Source: Rhodococcus sp. 1168
GTDB taxonomy: Bacteria; Actinomycetota; Actinomycetes; Mycobacteriales; Mycobacteriaceae
Assembly: GCF_002091955.1 (NCBI RefSeq)
Contig: NZ_MKKY01000072.1
Location: forward strand, 62,001 to 126,000
Length of the DNA: 64,000 nucleotides
Reading direction: 5' to 3'
The notes under the pieces were generated by a model that made no database searches, was not told the DNA's origin, and was given only the letters and a program-made list of their open reading frames with translations. Position numbers and translations under genes: made by a program. This document shows, in pieces, positions 37,426 to 48,769 of this stretch (position 1 is its first letter; every line of letters starts with the position of its first letter).

Positions 37426-38103
37426 ATGAAGCCCCGGATTCTTGTAGTCGACGACGATTCGGCTTTGGCCGAAATGCTCACCATCGTCCTTCGTGGCGAG
37501 GGTTTCGAGCCGTTCGTCGTCGGTGACGGCACTCAAGCCCTGGCCGCGGTTCGCGAGAACCGGCCCGATCTGGTGTTGCTGGATTTGATGCTTCCAGGAA
37601 TGAACGGCATCGACGTGTGTCGAGTTCTACGAGCGGATTCTGGTGTCCCGATCGTGATGTTGACGGCAAAGACCGACACCGTCGACGTCGTCCTCGGTCT
37701 CGAGTCCGGCGCGGACGACTACATCATGAAGCCGTTCAAGCCGAAGGAACTGGTTGCTCGTGTTCGGGCGCGACTGCGTCGCACCGAGGACGAACCGGCC
37801 GAGTTGTTGTCCATTGCCGACATCGTGATCGACGTCCCTGCGCACAAGGTGAGCCGGGGGGACGAGCTCGTGTCCTTGACCCCGCTCGAGTTCGATCTGC
37901 TGGTGGCGCTTGCTCGCAAACCGCGGCAGGTGTTCACTCGCGAGGTGCTTCTGGAACAGGTGTGGGGTTACCGTCATGCCGCTGACACCCGTCTGGTCAA
38001 TGTTCACGTTCAGCGCCTGCGTGCGAAGGTCGAGAAGGACCCCGAGAATCCAGAAGTCGTTCTGACCGTGAGAGGGGTCGGCTACAAAGCCGGACCGCCG
38101 TGA
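37426..38103 (+). CDS. mtrA: Response regulator MtrA
   Basis: 225 residues, ATG 37426. Receiver domain [31 protein letters not shown] with phospho-acceptor Asp53 in [60 protein letters not shown], and winged helix [61 protein letters not shown]. Essential in mycobacteria, where it regulates dnaA, rpf and cell-wall hydrolase genes. Overlaps mtrB (GTGA). Confidence 0.98.
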   Translation: MKPRILVVDDDSALAEMLTIVLRGEGFEPFVVGDGTQALAAVRENRPDLVLLDLMLPGMNGIDVCRVLRADSGVPIVMLTAKTDTVDVVLGLESGADDYIMKPFKPKELVARVRARLRRTEDEPAELLSIADIVIDVPAHKVSRGDELVSLTPLEFDLLVALARKPRQVFTREVLLEQVWGYRHAADTRLVNVHVQRLRAKVEKDPENPEVVLTVRGVGYKAGPP

Positions 38104-39845
38104 CCCGACTCTCCCACTCACGGCGGCGAATCAACGGAACGTTTTCGCCGCTGCTGCGCTGGTTGCGTTCGCTCAGTACTGCGCTCGGTCATGCGTGGCG
38201 CCGTTCGCTTCAGCTGCGGGTGGTGGTCTCGACTCTGACGTTGTCGCTGGTCGTCATCACCATCCTCGGGGTCGTTCTGACCAGTCAGATCACTGATCGT
38301 CTGCTGGAGGCGAAAATTACTGCTGCGACCGAGGAACTCGATCGTTCACGAACCACGATCGAAGGGTCGCTGGCAGGAGCAGACGATTCGAGTGGGCTGA
38401 GCACCCGTCTCGAGCGCGCCCGTGCACAGTTGACCAATCGCGACGTCGATGCCGGGCAGGCATCCGGGTCGGCGGGCACCTTCGATCCGGTGCTGATAGT
38501 CGAAGGCGACGGTGTTCGGAGCGATGCCTCCGTCGGTCCCGTCGATCAGATTCCGGCGAGTTTGCGGGAGTTCGTGAAGCAGGGGTTGATCAGCTATCAG
38601 TACGCGACGGTCTCCGATAACGAGGGCGGCTACTCCGGTCCTGCGTTGATCATGGGTTCACCCACCGGGTCCGATATCGCCGGGCTCGAGCTGTATCTGG
38701 TGTTTCCACTCGGGAGCGAGGACAGAACACTCTCGCTCGTTCGCGGAACGCTTCTCATCGGTGCTGTCGTGCTCTTGGTCCTACTTGCAGCGATATCGAT
38801 GCTCGTCGCCAGGCAGGTGGTCCTTCCGATTCGCTCGGCCTCACGTATCGCCGTTCGATTCGCCGATGGACGACTCAAGGAGCGAATGCCGGTGCGTGGT
38901 GAGGACGACATGGCGCGGCTGGCCATGTCGTTCAACGAGATGGCGGAAAGCCTTTCCAAACAGATCACCCAGCTCGAAGAGTTCGGAAACCTGCAGCGAC
39001 GTTTCACCTCTGATGTGAGCCACGAGCTTCGAACCCCACTGACGACGGTGCGGATGGCCGCAGACCTGATCCACGACGGCAGCGCAGATCTCGATCCGGC
39101 ACTGAGGAGATCCTCCGAATTGTTGGTCAACGAGCTGGACAGGTTCGAGACGCTCCTCGGTGATTTGCTCGAGATCAGCCGTCACGACGCGGGTGTCGCC
39201 GAGCTTGCCGCGGAGCAACTCGATCTACGGATGTGTGCGCGAGCTGCAGTGTCCACGGTGCGGCATTTGGCGCGAGAGACTGGCACCGAGGTCATCGTCG
39301 ATATGCCCGCTACTGCCGTCATCGCCGAAGTCGACCCGCGTCGGGTGGAGCGGATACTGCGAAATCTGCTGGCCAATGCTCTCGACCACGGCGAAGGTAA
39401 GCCTGTTCTGTTGCGGCTCCGAGCCAATGCGGACGCTGCGGCATTTGTCGTCCGAGATCAGGGAGTGGGGCTACGTCCCGGTGAGGAGAAGCTCGTTTTC
39501 AATCGCTTTTGGCGTTCGGATCCCTCTCGCGTGCGTAGATCGGGAGGGACCGGTCTCGGACTTGCCATCAGTGTCGAGGATGCACGGTTGCATGACGGGA
39601 AGCTCGAGGCGTGGGGGGCTGTCGGTGAGGGCGCATGCTTCCGGTTGACGTTGCCACTCGTGCGAGGCCACAAAGTGATCGGAAGTCCTCTGCCCTTGAA
39701 GCCGAGCACTCGCCGTTACACACAGGGTCAGCCGCTTCCCTCGCGGACCGATGTGCCGCTGACTCTGGATGCGGAGCACTCCGAGTTGTCCTCTGCGGTG
39801 TCAGGTGAGTCGACGGACACTTCGAACCAGTCGGAGTCATCGTGA
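38100..39845 (+). CDS. mtrB: Sensor histidine kinase MtrB
   Basis: 581 residues from GTG 38100 overlapping the mtrA stop. Helices at about 41-61 and 215-237 enclose an extracytoplasmic domain, followed by HAMP ([24 protein letters not shown]), the H box with His308 in [17 protein letters not shown], and ATPase motifs [19 protein letters not shown] and [19 protein letters not shown]. The last 70 residues are a polar low-complexity tail. It phosphorylates MtrA; in mycobacteria it localises to septa and is modulated by the lipoprotein LpqB encoded next (4-nt overlap). Confidence 0.97.
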   Translation: MTRLSHSRRRINGTFSPLLRWLRSLSTALGHAWRRSLQLRVVVSTLTLSLVVITILGVVLTSQITDRLLEAKITAATEELDRSRTTIEGSLAGADDSSGLSTRLERARAQLTNRDVDAGQASGSAGTFDPVLIVEGDGVRSDASVGPVDQIPASLREFVKQGLISYQYATVSDNEGGYSGPALIMGSPTGSDIAGLELYLVFPLGSEDRTLSLVRGTLLIGAVVLLVLLAAISMLVARQVVLPIRSASRIAVRFADGRLKERMPVRGEDDMARLAMSFNEMAESLSKQITQLEEFGNLQRRFTSDVSHELRTPLTTVRMAADLIHDGSADLDPALRRSSELLVNELDRFETLLGDLLEISRHDAGVAELAAEQLDLRMCARAAVSTVRHLARETGTEVIVDMPATAVIAEVDPRRVERILRNLLANALDHGEGKPVLLRLRANADAAAFVVRDQGVGLRPGEEKLVFNRFWRSDPSRVRRSGGTGLGLAISVEDARLHDGKLEAWGAVGEGACFRLTLPLVRGHKVIGSPLPLKPSTRRYTQGQPLPSRTDVPLTLDAEHSELSSAVSGESTDTSNQSESS

Positions 39846-41614
39846 TCCGGCGGTGCTCGGCGACCGTTGCCGCCGTACTGGTCGTTCTCCTGTCGCTCGC
39901 AGGATGCGCAAGCTTGCCCGAATCGTCGACCCCACAGGCGATCGGTTCGATCACCGGAGGGGCGGCGTCGACTACACCGCCTCCGCCGGCGGAAGGCCGT
40001 GAGCCGGATCTGCTCGTACGCGACTTCCTCGTGGCGAGCGCGAATTCGGCGAACCGCCATCAAGCTGCACGACAATATCTGACACGCGATGCCTCCAGTA
40101 CCTGGGACGACGGAGCCAAAACAGTCGTAGCGGACAGAATCGACCTTTTGTCCGGTCCTCGTACTTCGGACGAATCGGAATACACGATTCGATCGAACAC
40201 CGTCGGCGTCCTCGCGTCGGGTGGTGACTATCAGGCGGGTGCGGGCGCGGTGGACTCCACGATTCGGATGGTCAAGGTCGACGGGGAGTGGCGGATCGAC
40301 GAGCTTCCCCCCGGCGTACTGATCGATCGCTCGCAGTTTTTCAATGCCTACCAGCGCCAGTCGTTGTTCTTCGTCGACCCGCTCGGTGCGGCGTTGGTTC
40401 CCGATGTCCGGTGGCTCACCGGTTCGCCCGATCAACTGGCCAACCAACTCGTGCAATTGCTGATCGACGGGCCGAAACAAACCTTGGCGCCTGCCGTGTC
40501 GAACGAATTGGCGAACGATGTCGGTGTTCGTGGTCCGATCACCAAGGCCGATGGTCGAACAACACAGGTCGGCGTCGGTGCGGGCGGAGTGAAAATCGAT
40601 TTCGGTGGACTGCAGTCGATGGATACGAAGAATCGTGAGCTACTTGCTGCCCAGGTGATCTGGACGCTCGCATCGGCCGACATATCCGGTCCGTACGTTC
40701 TGCTCGCAGACGGGCAGCCTCTCGATGACGACAAGCCGGACGGGTGGACGACCGCAGATGTCGGTTCTCTCGATCCCTTGGGGACACCCGAGACTGCAGT
40801 GGGTCTACACGCGTTGGTCGCCGGGCAACTGATGTCGGTCGAGGATTACGGTGCCGTTCCTGTTCCCGGATACTTCGGCACCGTCGACAACCTGCGTAGC
40901 GTCGCGCTGTCGAACGACGGAACGTTGGTGGCCGGCGTAGCAGACACCGGCCGCCCGGTGCCCGAGCCGTCCTCGACGTTGATGATCGGTGGGTACGACA
41001 GCGGGGCCTTCCCCGTGGCGGAGGGGCAGTCGATCACCAGACCTTCCTGGGGTGCTGACAACAACGCGGCATGGGCTGTCATCGACGGTACGAATGTGAT
41101 TCGCGCAGCACGTGATCCGGCGACTGGACAGGTGTCGGTGGTTCCGGTGGACGCCACCGCCGTCACTGCGCTCGGGGTGAGGATCACCGACCTACGGCTG
41201 TCACGCGACGGTGTCCGGGCGGCCATGATCGTCGACGGATTGGTATATGTCGCGTCGGTCGTGCGCAAGGAGAACGGCTCGTACTCCCTCATGTCGCCCA
41301 AGGCGGTCGCGAACGGACTCGGTAGCGACGCTCTGGCGTTGGACTGGAGTACCGGTGACGCCATCGTCATCGTGCGTATCGCGACCGACGTGCCGGTAGT
41401 GCAGGTTACGACAGACGGTTCGCGCCTCGATGCGCTTCCGAGTCGGAACCTCACCGCGCCGGTCCTCTCTGTCGATGCGTCGCCGACGAACGAATACGTC
41501 GCGGATTCTCGTGCAGTATTTCAGCTGAACAATGGAGATCCCGCCGGTGACCGTTACTGGCGTGAAGTAGCAGGGCTGGCAGGAGTGAAAGCGATACCGA
41601 TTCTCCCGGGCTGA
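39842..41614 (+). CDS. lpqB: Lipoprotein LpqB (MtrB-associated)
   Basis: 590 residues from GTG 39842 (GTGA overlap with mtrB). Signal peptide with lipobox LSLAGC; Cys22 is the lipidation site. The N-terminal half contains a GerMN-like domain ([42 protein letters not shown]) and the C-terminal half an LpqB beta-propeller ([39 protein letters not shown]). It binds MtrB and influences MtrA phosphorylation in mycobacteria. Exported and anchored to the outer face of the membrane. Confidence 0.97.
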   Translation: MIRRCSATVAAVLVVLLSLAGCASLPESSTPQAIGSITGGAASTTPPPPAEGREPDLLVRDFLVASANSANRHQAARQYLTRDASSTWDDGAKTVVADRIDLLSGPRTSDESEYTIRSNTVGVLASGGDYQAGAGAVDSTIRMVKVDGEWRIDELPPGVLIDRSQFFNAYQRQSLFFVDPLGAALVPDVRWLTGSPDQLANQLVQLLIDGPKQTLAPAVSNELANDVGVRGPITKADGRTTQVGVGAGGVKIDFGGLQSMDTKNRELLAAQVIWTLASADISGPYVLLADGQPLDDDKPDGWTTADVGSLDPLGTPETAVGLHALVAGQLMSVEDYGAVPVPGYFGTVDNLRSVALSNDGTLVAGVADTGRPVPEPSSTLMIGGYDSGAFPVAEGQSITRPSWGADNNAAWAVIDGTNVIRAARDPATGQVSVVPVDATAVTALGVRITDLRLSRDGVRAAMIVDGLVYVASVVRKENGSYSLMSPKAVANGLGSDALALDWSTGDAIVIVRIATDVPVVQVTTDGSRLDALPSRNLTAPVLSVDASPTNEYVADSRAVFQLNNGDPAGDRYWREVAGLAGVKAIPILPG

Positions 41615-41668
41615 GCGACCTATCAAGCTGGGAAAAAGTTGTCGTACCCGGATGTTGTGATTCGCCGT

Positions 41669-42406
41669 ATGAACGCGACTGTGCGCACGTTGCTCGACCT
41701 GGCGCTCCCTCGTGAATGTGGGGGCTGCGGTGCTGGAGGAACTCTGTGGTGTCCTCGGTGCGAGGCCACGGTGTGCTCCGCCGTCGAGCGAGTATCACCT
41801 CGCGTCGACCCAGGAGTGCCGTGCTGGGCGCTCGGGCCGTACTCAGGGGCTCGCCGAAGCGCCGTCCTCGAGCTCAAGGAACGCAACCGTCACGACGTGG
41901 CCGTCCCGCTCGGGCGGGTTCTGGCTCACGCGGTCGAGCAACTGCGGATATGGGGCGAGATCGATCCGCCCGAGCTTTCACGACTCGTGCTCGTGCCGGC
42001 GCCCACTCGCGCGCGAGCAGCGAGGGTGCGAGGCGGTGATCATGTAGAGCGCTGTGCCAGAGCGACTGCGGCTGAGCTGCGACACGAAGTCGTGCGGATA
42101 CCGTCGGTATTGCGGATGCGTAGGGGAGTGCGAGATTCGGTCGGGCTCAGTGCGTCCGAGCGGCAGGCGAACGTAGCGGGTCGCATTGAGTTGGCACCGT
42201 CGTACAGCGCGAGATCCCCCGGTCGTCGACATCGCGGACGCACCGAACCCGATGTCGCTGAGTGCGTGAGAATTCCGCGTGAGAGAACTGTCCTTCTCGT
42301 AGACGACGTACTCACCACCGGCGCCACGGCGACCGAATCAGTAAGTGTCCTAGAGAATTCGGGAGTGCGTGTCGATGGGGTATTGGTAGTTGCTGCAGTT
42401 CGGTAG
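41669..42406 (+). CDS. ComF family phosphoribosyltransferase-like protein
   Basis: 245 residues from ATG 41669 (MNATVRTLLDLALPRECGGCG); a TTG at 41639 could add ten residues. N-terminal four-cysteine zinc finger (CGGC…CPRC), PYSGARRSAVLELKERNRHDVAVPLGRVLA, VLVPAPTRARAARVRGGDHVERCARATA, and the PRPP-binding loop TVLLVDDVLTTGATATES. ComF/GntX proteins serve DNA uptake in competent species; the role in actinobacteria is unclear. It follows lpqB by 54 bp and corresponds to Rv3242c. Confidence 0.93.
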   Translation: MNATVRTLLDLALPRECGGCGAGGTLWCPRCEATVCSAVERVSPRVDPGVPCWALGPYSGARRSAVLELKERNRHDVAVPLGRVLAHAVEQLRIWGEIDPPELSRLVLVPAPTRARAARVRGGDHVERCARATAAELRHEVVRIPSVLRMRRGVRDSVGLSASERQANVAGRIELAPSYSARSPGRRHRGRTEPDVAECVRIPRERTVLLVDDVLTTGATATESVSVLENSGVRVDGVLVVAAVR

Positions 42407-42498
42407 GCGGCCTCGATAGTGCACTCCGGACACGCCGATGCACCAATTTCGAGTGAAGAGTGGCACACGAGCAGATGACAGACTAACGTCGCGGACAC

Positions 42499-42521
42499 GA
42501 CCTCGATATGTTCTTCGAGGT
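42499..42521 (+). terminator. 8-bp hairpin after the comF-like gene
   Basis: GACCTCGA (42499-42506) and TCGAGGTC (42514-42521) pair across a 7-nt loop, 92 bp past the comF-like stop and 108 bp before hpf. It may end the upstream transcript; no U tract. Confidence 0.4.
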
Positions 42522-42628
42522 CTCGTAGTGGAGGTGATGCAGCCGCACGTGATGCCGGTTGGTTCCCCATTCGGCATGAACATTTGCCGCACTGCGAAAA
42601 GCGGTGCAGCCTATATCGGGAGGTACGA

Positions 42629-43297
42629 GTGACGACCCCTTCACAAGCTTCTGTTTTCTTCGACGAGAAGCCTTCGGACGAGTCCACCAAGACCAATGCC
42701 GACGTTGTGGTCAAGGGCCGCAATGTCGAGATCCCAGACCACTTCCGGGTGTACGTATCCGAAAAACTAGCCCGACTCGAGCGCTTCGACCCTTCCATCT
42801 ACCTCTTCGACGTCGAACTGCAGCACGAGCGCAACCGTCGACAGGCCAAAGCATGTCAGCGCGTAGAAATCACTGCAAAGGGCAAAGGCCCGGTTGTTCG
42901 AGCAGAAGCTACTGCCGACAGCTTCTACGCAGCCCTCGAGTCCGTCACATCCAAACTGGAAGCGCGTCTACGTCGGACCAAGGATCGCCGCAAGGTCCAT
43001 TACGGCGACAAGACTCCAGTGTCTGTGGCAGAGGCGACGGCAGAGTTGGCAGAGGACGACAGTCTTGCACTGAATCCGGACATCAAGCTGGATTCGTTCG
43101 AGGACGAGGCGACGGGACCCGGACAGATCGTCCGAACCAAAGTCCACTCCGCTGCACCGATGAGCGTGGACGACGCCCTCTACGAGATGGAATTGGTCGG
43201 TCACGACTTCTACCTCTTCCATGACAGCGCCGCCGACCGCCCGTCCGTCGTGTATCGACGGCACGCATTCGACTACGGGCTCATCAGACTCACCTGA
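42629..43297 (+). CDS. hpf: Ribosome hibernation promoting factor, long form
   Basis: 222 residues from GTG 42629 with GGGAGG eight bases upstream. The N-terminal S30AE domain (about 25-130; ADVVVKGRNVEIPDHFRVYVSEKLARLERF, LEARLRRTKDRRKVHYG) is joined by an acidic linker to the C-terminal dimerisation domain (IVRTKVHSAAPMSVDDALYEMELVGHDFYLFHDSAADRPSVVYRR). Long HPFs make 100S ribosome dimers in many bacteria and idle 70S in mycobacteria under starvation or hypoxia. Counterpart of Rv3241c. Confidence 0.96.
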   Translation: MTTPSQASVFFDEKPSDESTKTNADVVVKGRNVEIPDHFRVYVSEKLARLERFDPSIYLFDVELQHERNRRQAKACQRVEITAKGKGPVVRAEATADSFYAALESVTSKLEARLRRTKDRRKVHYGDKTPVSVAEATAELAEDDSLALNPDIKLDSFEDEATGPGQIVRTKVHSAAPMSVDDALYEMELVGHDFYLFHDSAADRPSVVYRRHAFDYGLIRLT

Positions 43298-43341
43298 TCT
43301 GGCCGACGCCAAAGGTCCGACGTGCGTTTCGTGTCACGTCA

Positions 43342-43380
43342 GTGGGCCCGACCTGGGGTTCGACCCCAGGTCGGGCCCAC
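43342..43380 (+). terminator. Strong hairpin between hpf and secA
   Basis: The 17-nt arms 43342-43358 and 43364-43380 (starting GTGGGCCCGACC) are perfectly complementary around TTCGA, itself closable to an 18-bp stem with a 3-nt loop. It is 44 bp past the hpf stop and about 190 bp before secA, so it most likely ends hpf transcription. No U tract. Confidence 0.75.
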
Positions 43381-43571
43381 CAACGTGTGGTGGGCCTGCA
43401 AAGCACTCAGCATCAGCGCCTACCATGGACGCGTCGGTCCGCTGCTGGCATGAGACTTTCGTGCGAGTGCAGCGCAGCCGTCGCTGCCGTAACGCCCTGC
43501 TACGACGTAGATGACCAGTCGATATCTTGTTAGCCGATATCCGTAACCGAGGATCGAGGACGAGAAAGCCC

Positions 43572-46502
43572 GTGCCTTCGCTGTCGTTTTCCAAGCTGCT
43601 CCGTGTTGGTGAAGGTCGCATGGTCAAGCGGCTCAAGAACATCGCAGACCATGTGTCCACCCTGTCTCCGGACGTCGAGCGGCTGTCCGACGCCGAACTG
43701 CACGGCAAGACCTCAGAGTTCAAGAATCGATTCGCGTCCGGCGAATCTCTGGACGAGTTGCTGCCGGAAGCTTTCGCTGTCGCCAGAGAAGCGTCGTCCC
43801 GAGTGCTGTCGCAGCGACATTTCGACGTCCAGGTGATGGGCGGAGCAGCTCTGCATTTCGGGAACATCGCCGAGATGAAGACCGGCGAGGGCAAAACCCT
43901 CACTTGCGTTCTGCCTGCATATCTCAACGCGATCTCCGGCAACGGAGTGCACGTGGTGACGGTGAACGACTACCTGGCCAGGCGAGATTCGGAGTGGATG
44001 GGCCGAGTGCACCGCTTCCTCGGCCTCGAGGTCGACGTCATTCTCTCGGGAATGACTCCCGCCGAGCGACGTGCGGCCTATGCGGCCGACATCACTTACG
44101 GAACGAACAACGAATTCGGATTCGACTACCTCCGCGACAACATGACGCACTCCCTCGACGACCTGGTGCAGCGGGGACACAACTTCGCTGTCGTCGACGA
44201 GGTCGATTCGATCCTCATCGACGAGGCGCGCACGCCGCTGATCATCTCGGGTCCGGCCGACGCGTCGTCGAAGTGGTACGGGGAATTTGCCCGAATCGTG
44301 CCGATGATGAAGATCGACGTGCACTACGAGGTCGACATTCGCAAGCGCACCATCGGTGTCCACGAGGCCGGCGTCGAATTCGTAGAGGATCAGCTCGGCA
44401 TCGACAACCTGTACGAGGCCGCGAATTCGCCGCTGGTGAACTACCTCAACAACGCGATCAAGGCGAAAGAGCTCTACACCAAGGACAAGGATTACATCGT
44501 CCGCGACGGCGAAGTCATCATCGTCGACGAGTTCACCGGCCGTATCCTCGTAGGGCGTCGCTACAACGAGGGCATGCATCAGGCCATCGAGGCCAAGGAA
44601 AAGGTCGAGATCAAGGCTGAGAATCAGACTCTCGCCACGATCACGCTGCAGAACTACTTCCGGTTGTACGACACTTTGTCCGGCATGACCGGTACGGCCC
44701 AGACCGAAGCGGCTGAGCTTCATCAGATCTACGGTTTGGGAGTCATTCCGATTCCGACCAACCGGCCGATGGTTCGCGTCGACAACGGCGACCTCATCTA
44801 CAAGACCGAAGAGGCAAAGTTCGATGCAGTGGTCGCCGACGTCGTCGCGCGTCACGCCAAGGGGCAGCCGGTACTGATCGGAACGACGAGTGTCGAGCGA
44901 TCGGAGTACTTGTCCAAGCAATTCACCAAGCAAGGCGTAGTGCACAGCGTGCTCAACGCAAAGTTCCACGAGCAGGAAGCCACCATCGTGGCCGAGGCCG
45001 GCATGCTCGGTGCCGTCACTGTTGCGACCAACATGGCAGGACGTGGCACCGACGTCGTGCTGGGTGGCAACCCGGACATCATCACCGATCTGCAGCTGCG
45101 TAAGCAGGGTCTGGACCCGGTGGAGACGCCCGACGCATATCAAGATGCGTGGGAGCTTGCGCTGGAGACCGTGAAGGCCCAGGTGAAACTCGACGCGACG
45201 ACCGTGCGCGATGCCGGCGGGCTTTACGTCCTCGGTACCGAGCGGCACGACTCGCGCCGAATCGACAACCAGCTTCGTGGCCGTTCCGGTCGTCAGGGTG
45301 ACCCAGGGGAGTCCCGCTTCTATCTGTCCCTCGGCGACGAGTTGATGCGTCGATTCAACGGTGGCGCACTCGAATCGATCATGACTCGTCTCAACCTGCC
45401 CGACGACGTGCCGATCGAGGCCAAAATGGTCTCCAAGGCCATCAAGAGTGCGCAGACCCAGGTCGAGCAGCAGAACTTCGAGATCCGCAAGAACGTCCTC
45501 AAGTACGACGAGGTCATGAACCAGCAGCGCACCGTCATCTACGAGGAGCGGCGCCGCATCCTCGAGGGTGCAGACATGGAAGGCCAGGTCGAGGGGATGA
45601 TCACCGATGTGATCACCGCCTACGTCACCGGGGCTACTGCTGACGGGTACGTCGAGGATTGGGATCTCGAGCAGTTGTGGACGGCATTGAAGACCTTGTA
45701 TCCGGTTGGTCTGGACTACAAGGAGCTCTCGCAGGAGAACGAGTTCGGCGAAAAGGGCGATCTGAGCCGCGAAGAGCTTCTCGAGGCATTGCTCGCCGAT
45801 GCTCGGGCCGCGTACGCGATGCGTGAAAAGAACATCGAAGAGATCGCGGGCGAGAACGGGATGCGTGAGCTGGAGCGTCGGGTGCTGCTCTCGGTGCTCG
45901 ATCGAAAGTGGCGTGAGCACCTCTACGAGATGGACTACCTCAAGGAGGGGATCGGCCTGCGCGCGATGGCGCAGCGGGACCCTCTGGTGGAGTACCAGCG
46001 CGAGGGGTACGACATGTTCCAGGGAATGCTGGAGGGGTTGAAAGAGGAATCCGTCGGGTTCTTGTTCAACCTGCAGGTCGAGGCGACCCCCGCTCCCACA
46101 GGTCCGGCGGTAGGGGCAGGCTTGGCCGTCGCGCCGGGTCTGGCGTCTCCGATCGGTACAGCCGGCGCCTCGATGCAGAAGTCGACAGCCGCCCAGAAAG
46201 CACCGAATCAGAATCCGCTGCCGACACAGGACAAACTCGCACAGCCGGTGCAGGGTGCGGCACCGAGCGCGCTCCGGGCAAAGGGCCTCGACGAGCGCCC
46301 CAGTGGACGGTTGACGTTCTCCGGTCCGGACGAAGACGGTGGTACCGAGGTACGGCGTTCCGGGGGTGGATCCGGTCAACGAGGATCAGGGCCTGCAGGA
46401 ACCCCGGACACCACCGAGGGAACGCGCCGGGAGCGCCGGGAGGCAGCTCGTGAGCAGTCGAAAACCTCCAACAAGTCCGGTAGGTCCAAGAAGAAGCGTT
46501 GA
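43572..46502 (+). CDS. secA: Preprotein translocase ATPase SecA (SecA1)
   Basis: 976 residues from GTG 43572 ([16 protein letters not shown]). NBD1 with [19 protein letters not shown] (Walker A), [20 protein letters not shown] (Walker B/DEAD-like), preprotein cross-linking domain, NBD2 with [18 protein letters not shown] and [43 protein letters not shown], then helical scaffold and wing domains. The C-terminus (about 860-976) is Ala/Pro/Gln-rich and ends in KKKR with no SecB-binding zinc motif, normal for actinobacterial SecA1. It drives Sec-dependent export. Confidence 0.97.
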   Translation: MPSLSFSKLLRVGEGRMVKRLKNIADHVSTLSPDVERLSDAELHGKTSEFKNRFASGESLDELLPEAFAVAREASSRVLSQRHFDVQVMGGAALHFGNIAEMKTGEGKTLTCVLPAYLNAISGNGVHVVTVNDYLARRDSEWMGRVHRFLGLEVDVILSGMTPAERRAAYAADITYGTNNEFGFDYLRDNMTHSLDDLVQRGHNFAVVDEVDSILIDEARTPLIISGPADASSKWYGEFARIVPMMKIDVHYEVDIRKRTIGVHEAGVEFVEDQLGIDNLYEAANSPLVNYLNNAIKAKELYTKDKDYIVRDGEVIIVDEFTGRILVGRRYNEGMHQAIEAKEKVEIKAENQTLATITLQNYFRLYDTLSGMTGTAQTEAAELHQIYGLGVIPIPTNRPMVRVDNGDLIYKTEEAKFDAVVADVVARHAKGQPVLIGTTSVERSEYLSKQFTKQGVVHSVLNAKFHEQEATIVAEAGMLGAVTVATNMAGRGTDVVLGGNPDIITDLQLRKQGLDPVETPDAYQDAWELALETVKAQVKLDATTVRDAGGLYVLGTERHDSRRIDNQLRGRSGRQGDPGESRFYLSLGDELMRRFNGGALESIMTRLNLPDDVPIEAKMVSKAIKSAQTQVEQQNFEIRKNVLKYDEVMNQQRTVIYEERRRILEGADMEGQVEGMITDVITAYVTGATADGYVEDWDLEQLWTALKTLYPVGLDYKELSQENEFGEKGDLSREELLEALLADARAAYAMREKNIEEIAGENGMRELERRVLLSVLDRKWREHLYEMDYLKEGIGLRAMAQRDPLVEYQREGYDMFQGMLEGLKEESVGFLFNLQVEATPAPTGPAVGAGLAVAPGLASPIGTAGASMQKSTAAQKAPNQNPLPTQDKLAQPVQGAAPSALRAKGLDERPSGRLTFSGPDEDGGTEVRRSGGGSGQRGSGPAGTPDTTEGTRRERREAAREQSKTSNKSGRSKKKR

Positions 46503-46527
46503 GGACCTGCTGTCGTTCTGGTGAACC

Positions 46528-47100
46528 TCAACGGATCCTGACCGAGGTGACCGTCCATCCCGAGTGTCGCGCAGTCTTTCGATACTCGAGGCGGGCGGCC
46601 ACCGCAAAGATGCGCGGTCCGCGCGCATAGGTCCCGAACACCTCCGCGGAGTTCTTTGCGCATCGACTCACGTGCACTCGTCGGAGTGACGCGGTGCCGA
46701 GACTCTGGCCCGGTGGCTGCGAATTGACAAGGGTTTTCAGGGACTCGACGACGGTGGGGGTGAACAAGCCTCCCAGCCTGGCGGTCGCTCGGCGTCTGTC
46801 GAGAACCTCCAGGATCAGTCTCAATGCGTGTTCTGCACCTCGCTGCGCGTCATCGGAAGCCTGACGCTCGCCTGGGGTCACGACAATCGATACGGGCGTG
46901 CTCCCGTGAGCGTGGTTGCCGAGACTTCGCTGAAAGGGGCGACGTCGCCGGTCCGACTGGCTGCCGGGGTGTACTTGCGCGAGATGGTGGGCGAGACGAT
47001 TTCTGGCGTGTACGGCGGCACTTCCAGAGGCGGTCGGCGGCTCGAAAGGGCGGGCATGCGAAAGGAATGTATGACGATTCGACACGGTTCGGTTGTCCAT
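46528..47100 (-). CDS. Rv3235-family protein
   Basis: 190 residues from ATG 47100 (MDNRTVSNRHTFLSHARPFEPP), with a purine-rich AAGGGATGTAAGAAA ahead. The N-terminal half is Arg/His-rich and disordered; the conserved C-terminal half reads RLILEVLDRRRATARLGGLFTPTVVESLKTLV, LGTASLRRVHVSRCAKNSAEVFGTYARGPRIFAVAARLEYR and GWTVTSVRI. The family is restricted to actinobacteria near secA and its function is unknown. Convergent with secA and divergent from the acyltransferase gene. Confidence 0.85.
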   Translation of the reverse strand: MDNRTVSNRHTFLSHARPFEPPTASGSAAVHARNRLAHHLAQVHPGSQSDRRRRPFQRSLGNHAHGSTPVSIVVTPGERQASDDAQRGAEHALRLILEVLDRRRATARLGGLFTPTVVESLKTLVNSQPPGQSLGTASLRRVHVSRCAKNSAEVFGTYARGPRIFAVAARLEYRKTARHSGWTVTSVRIR

Positions 47101-47306
47101 TTTCTTACATCCCTTACGTCGCGGTACAAGCATCCTCTAGTGAAAGAGACGGAACCGGAGGCCGTACGGTTCCACTGTGTCTTTCGTGCAGCAGGTAGAA
47201 AAGGCTGTAGCGTTTTGCTTCATTCAAGTTCGATCGACATGGTCGATTCGAGTGTCGGGCAGAACCAGCAGATACCGGCGAACGGAAACGGGGAGCAGGA
47301 TTCGCG

Positions 47307-48758
47307 ATGGCGACAAGGCTGACTACGCAGGACGCGTCTTTCTACTTTCTCGAGGCCAGCAGCACGCCCATGCATTTGGGATCGTTGGCGACCTTTCGAA
47401 CGCCGCGGAGCGGTTTCACTTACGAAAGCCTGCTCGAGCTCGTCGAGGGGCGACTGGTCCTCGTACCACGCTATCGGCGGAAGGTTCGCGAGGTTGCCTT
47501 CGGGCTGGCGCGCCCGGTATGGGTCGACGATCCGGACTTCGACATCACCTACCACATTCGTCGGTCTGCGCTACCGAAACCGGGTTCCGATGATCAGCTT
47601 CACGATCTGATCGCGCGGCTCACCTCTCGACCCCTCGATCGAACGCGCCCTCTATGGGAGATGTATCTCGTAGAGGGGCTGTCCAAGAACAGGTTCGCCA
47701 TATTCACCAAATCGCATTCTGCGCTCGTGGACGGAGAGACGGCACTCGAGCTCGGTCAAGTGATCCTCGACGCAAGCAAAAGCCCTCCTGCCATGGCCGA
47801 GGAACTGTGGATGCCGGCGCGCGAACCCAAGGACATGACACTCGTCCTCGACGCCATCACCGAGATGATCGTTCGCCCGAGTGAAGGCATCGAAGTCGTT
47901 CGGGGTGCGTTCCGCAGCATCACCGATGTGGCGGGTGAGGCCGTCGCCGCTACGGGAAAGGTGTTTTCCGCGGTGCGGACGGCGGCGCAGGTGGCACCTT
48001 CCAGCCCGCTCAATACTCCGATATCTCGAAATCGTCGTTTTGCGGTGGCGAAGACAGAACTGTCCGACTATCGAAAGATTCACACCAGATTCGGTTGCTC
48101 GATCAACGATGTCGTGCTCGCCGTGGTGACGGGTGCATTGCGCAACTGGCTTCTTTCGCGCGGCGAACCGGTCACCGAGTCGTCGACGGTCCGGGCGTTG
48201 GTGCCGATGTCGGTGTACGTCTCGAACGAAGAGTCAGGGCACGTCGAGCAGGCCGCCAGGCTGACCGGTGAGCCCGATGCCGAGGTGCCGCGTAGCGAAG
48301 TGGCGTCGTTTCTCGTAGACCTGCCCGTCGGTGAGCCCAACGCCGTCGTACGGTTGTCGCATATTTCACACGCAACCGAAGCTCATTCGCGACAGTCGCC
48401 CGGAGTGACGGCCCAAACGTTGATGCGGATTTCGGGATTTGCGCCGGCCAGCTTGCATGCTATGGGCGCGCGAGCTGGTAGTCGCTTGTCGAAGCGATTG
48501 TTCAACCTGATCATCACCAACGCCCCGGGACCGCAGTTTCCACTGTATGTGGGTGGGGCGCGCATGCTGGAGATGTACCCGGTGTCGCCGCTCTTCGAGA
48601 ATCAGGCCCTCAGTATCGGGCTGACATCGTACGACGGCTTCGTGTACTTCGGATTGAACGCCGACCGGGGTGCGATGCCCGACGTCGACGTGGTGACAGC
48701 ATTGCTACTCGAGTCTCTCGAAGAGCTGATCGATGCCAGCAACGAGTCGAGAGTGTGA
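47307..48758 (+). CDS. Wax ester synthase/diacylglycerol acyltransferase family protein with altered catalytic motif
   Basis: 483 residues from ATG 47307 (MATRLTTQDASFYFLEASSTPMHLG). Typical WS/DGAT traits are the N-terminal PMHLGSLA, PVWVDDPDFDITYHIRRSALP, SRPLDRTRPLWEMYLVEGL, the C-terminal NDVVLAVVTGALRNWLLSRG and NLIITNAPGPQFPLYVGGARMLEMYPVSPLFENQALSIGLTSYDG. The acyl-transfer motif HHxxxDG reads HSALVDG (His137, Ser138, Asp142), so the second, catalytic His is Ser. It may be inactive, use different chemistry, or serve another role. Position after secA/Rv3235 matches the tgs3 region of M. tuberculosis. Confidence 0.9.
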   Translation: MATRLTTQDASFYFLEASSTPMHLGSLATFRTPRSGFTYESLLELVEGRLVLVPRYRRKVREVAFGLARPVWVDDPDFDITYHIRRSALPKPGSDDQLHDLIARLTSRPLDRTRPLWEMYLVEGLSKNRFAIFTKSHSALVDGETALELGQVILDASKSPPAMAEELWMPAREPKDMTLVLDAITEMIVRPSEGIEVVRGAFRSITDVAGEAVAATGKVFSAVRTAAQVAPSSPLNTPISRNRRFAVAKTELSDYRKIHTRFGCSINDVVLAVVTGALRNWLLSRGEPVTESSTVRALVPMSVYVSNEESGHVEQAARLTGEPDAEVPRSEVASFLVDLPVGEPNAVVRLSHISHATEAHSRQSPGVTAQTLMRISGFAPASLHAMGARAGSRLSKRLFNLIITNAPGPQFPLYVGGARMLEMYPVSPLFENQALSIGLTSYDGFVYFGLNADRGAMPDVDVVTALLLESLEELIDASNESRV

Positions 48759-48769
48759 GGAGTTCTATT

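Noticed and set aside
43713..46379. 888-codon open frame on the minus strand opposite secA
   Set aside because: It is the antisense shadow of a highly biased GC-rich gene; the plus strand encodes full-length SecA with all motifs, and the shadow has no recognisable domain or ribosome site.
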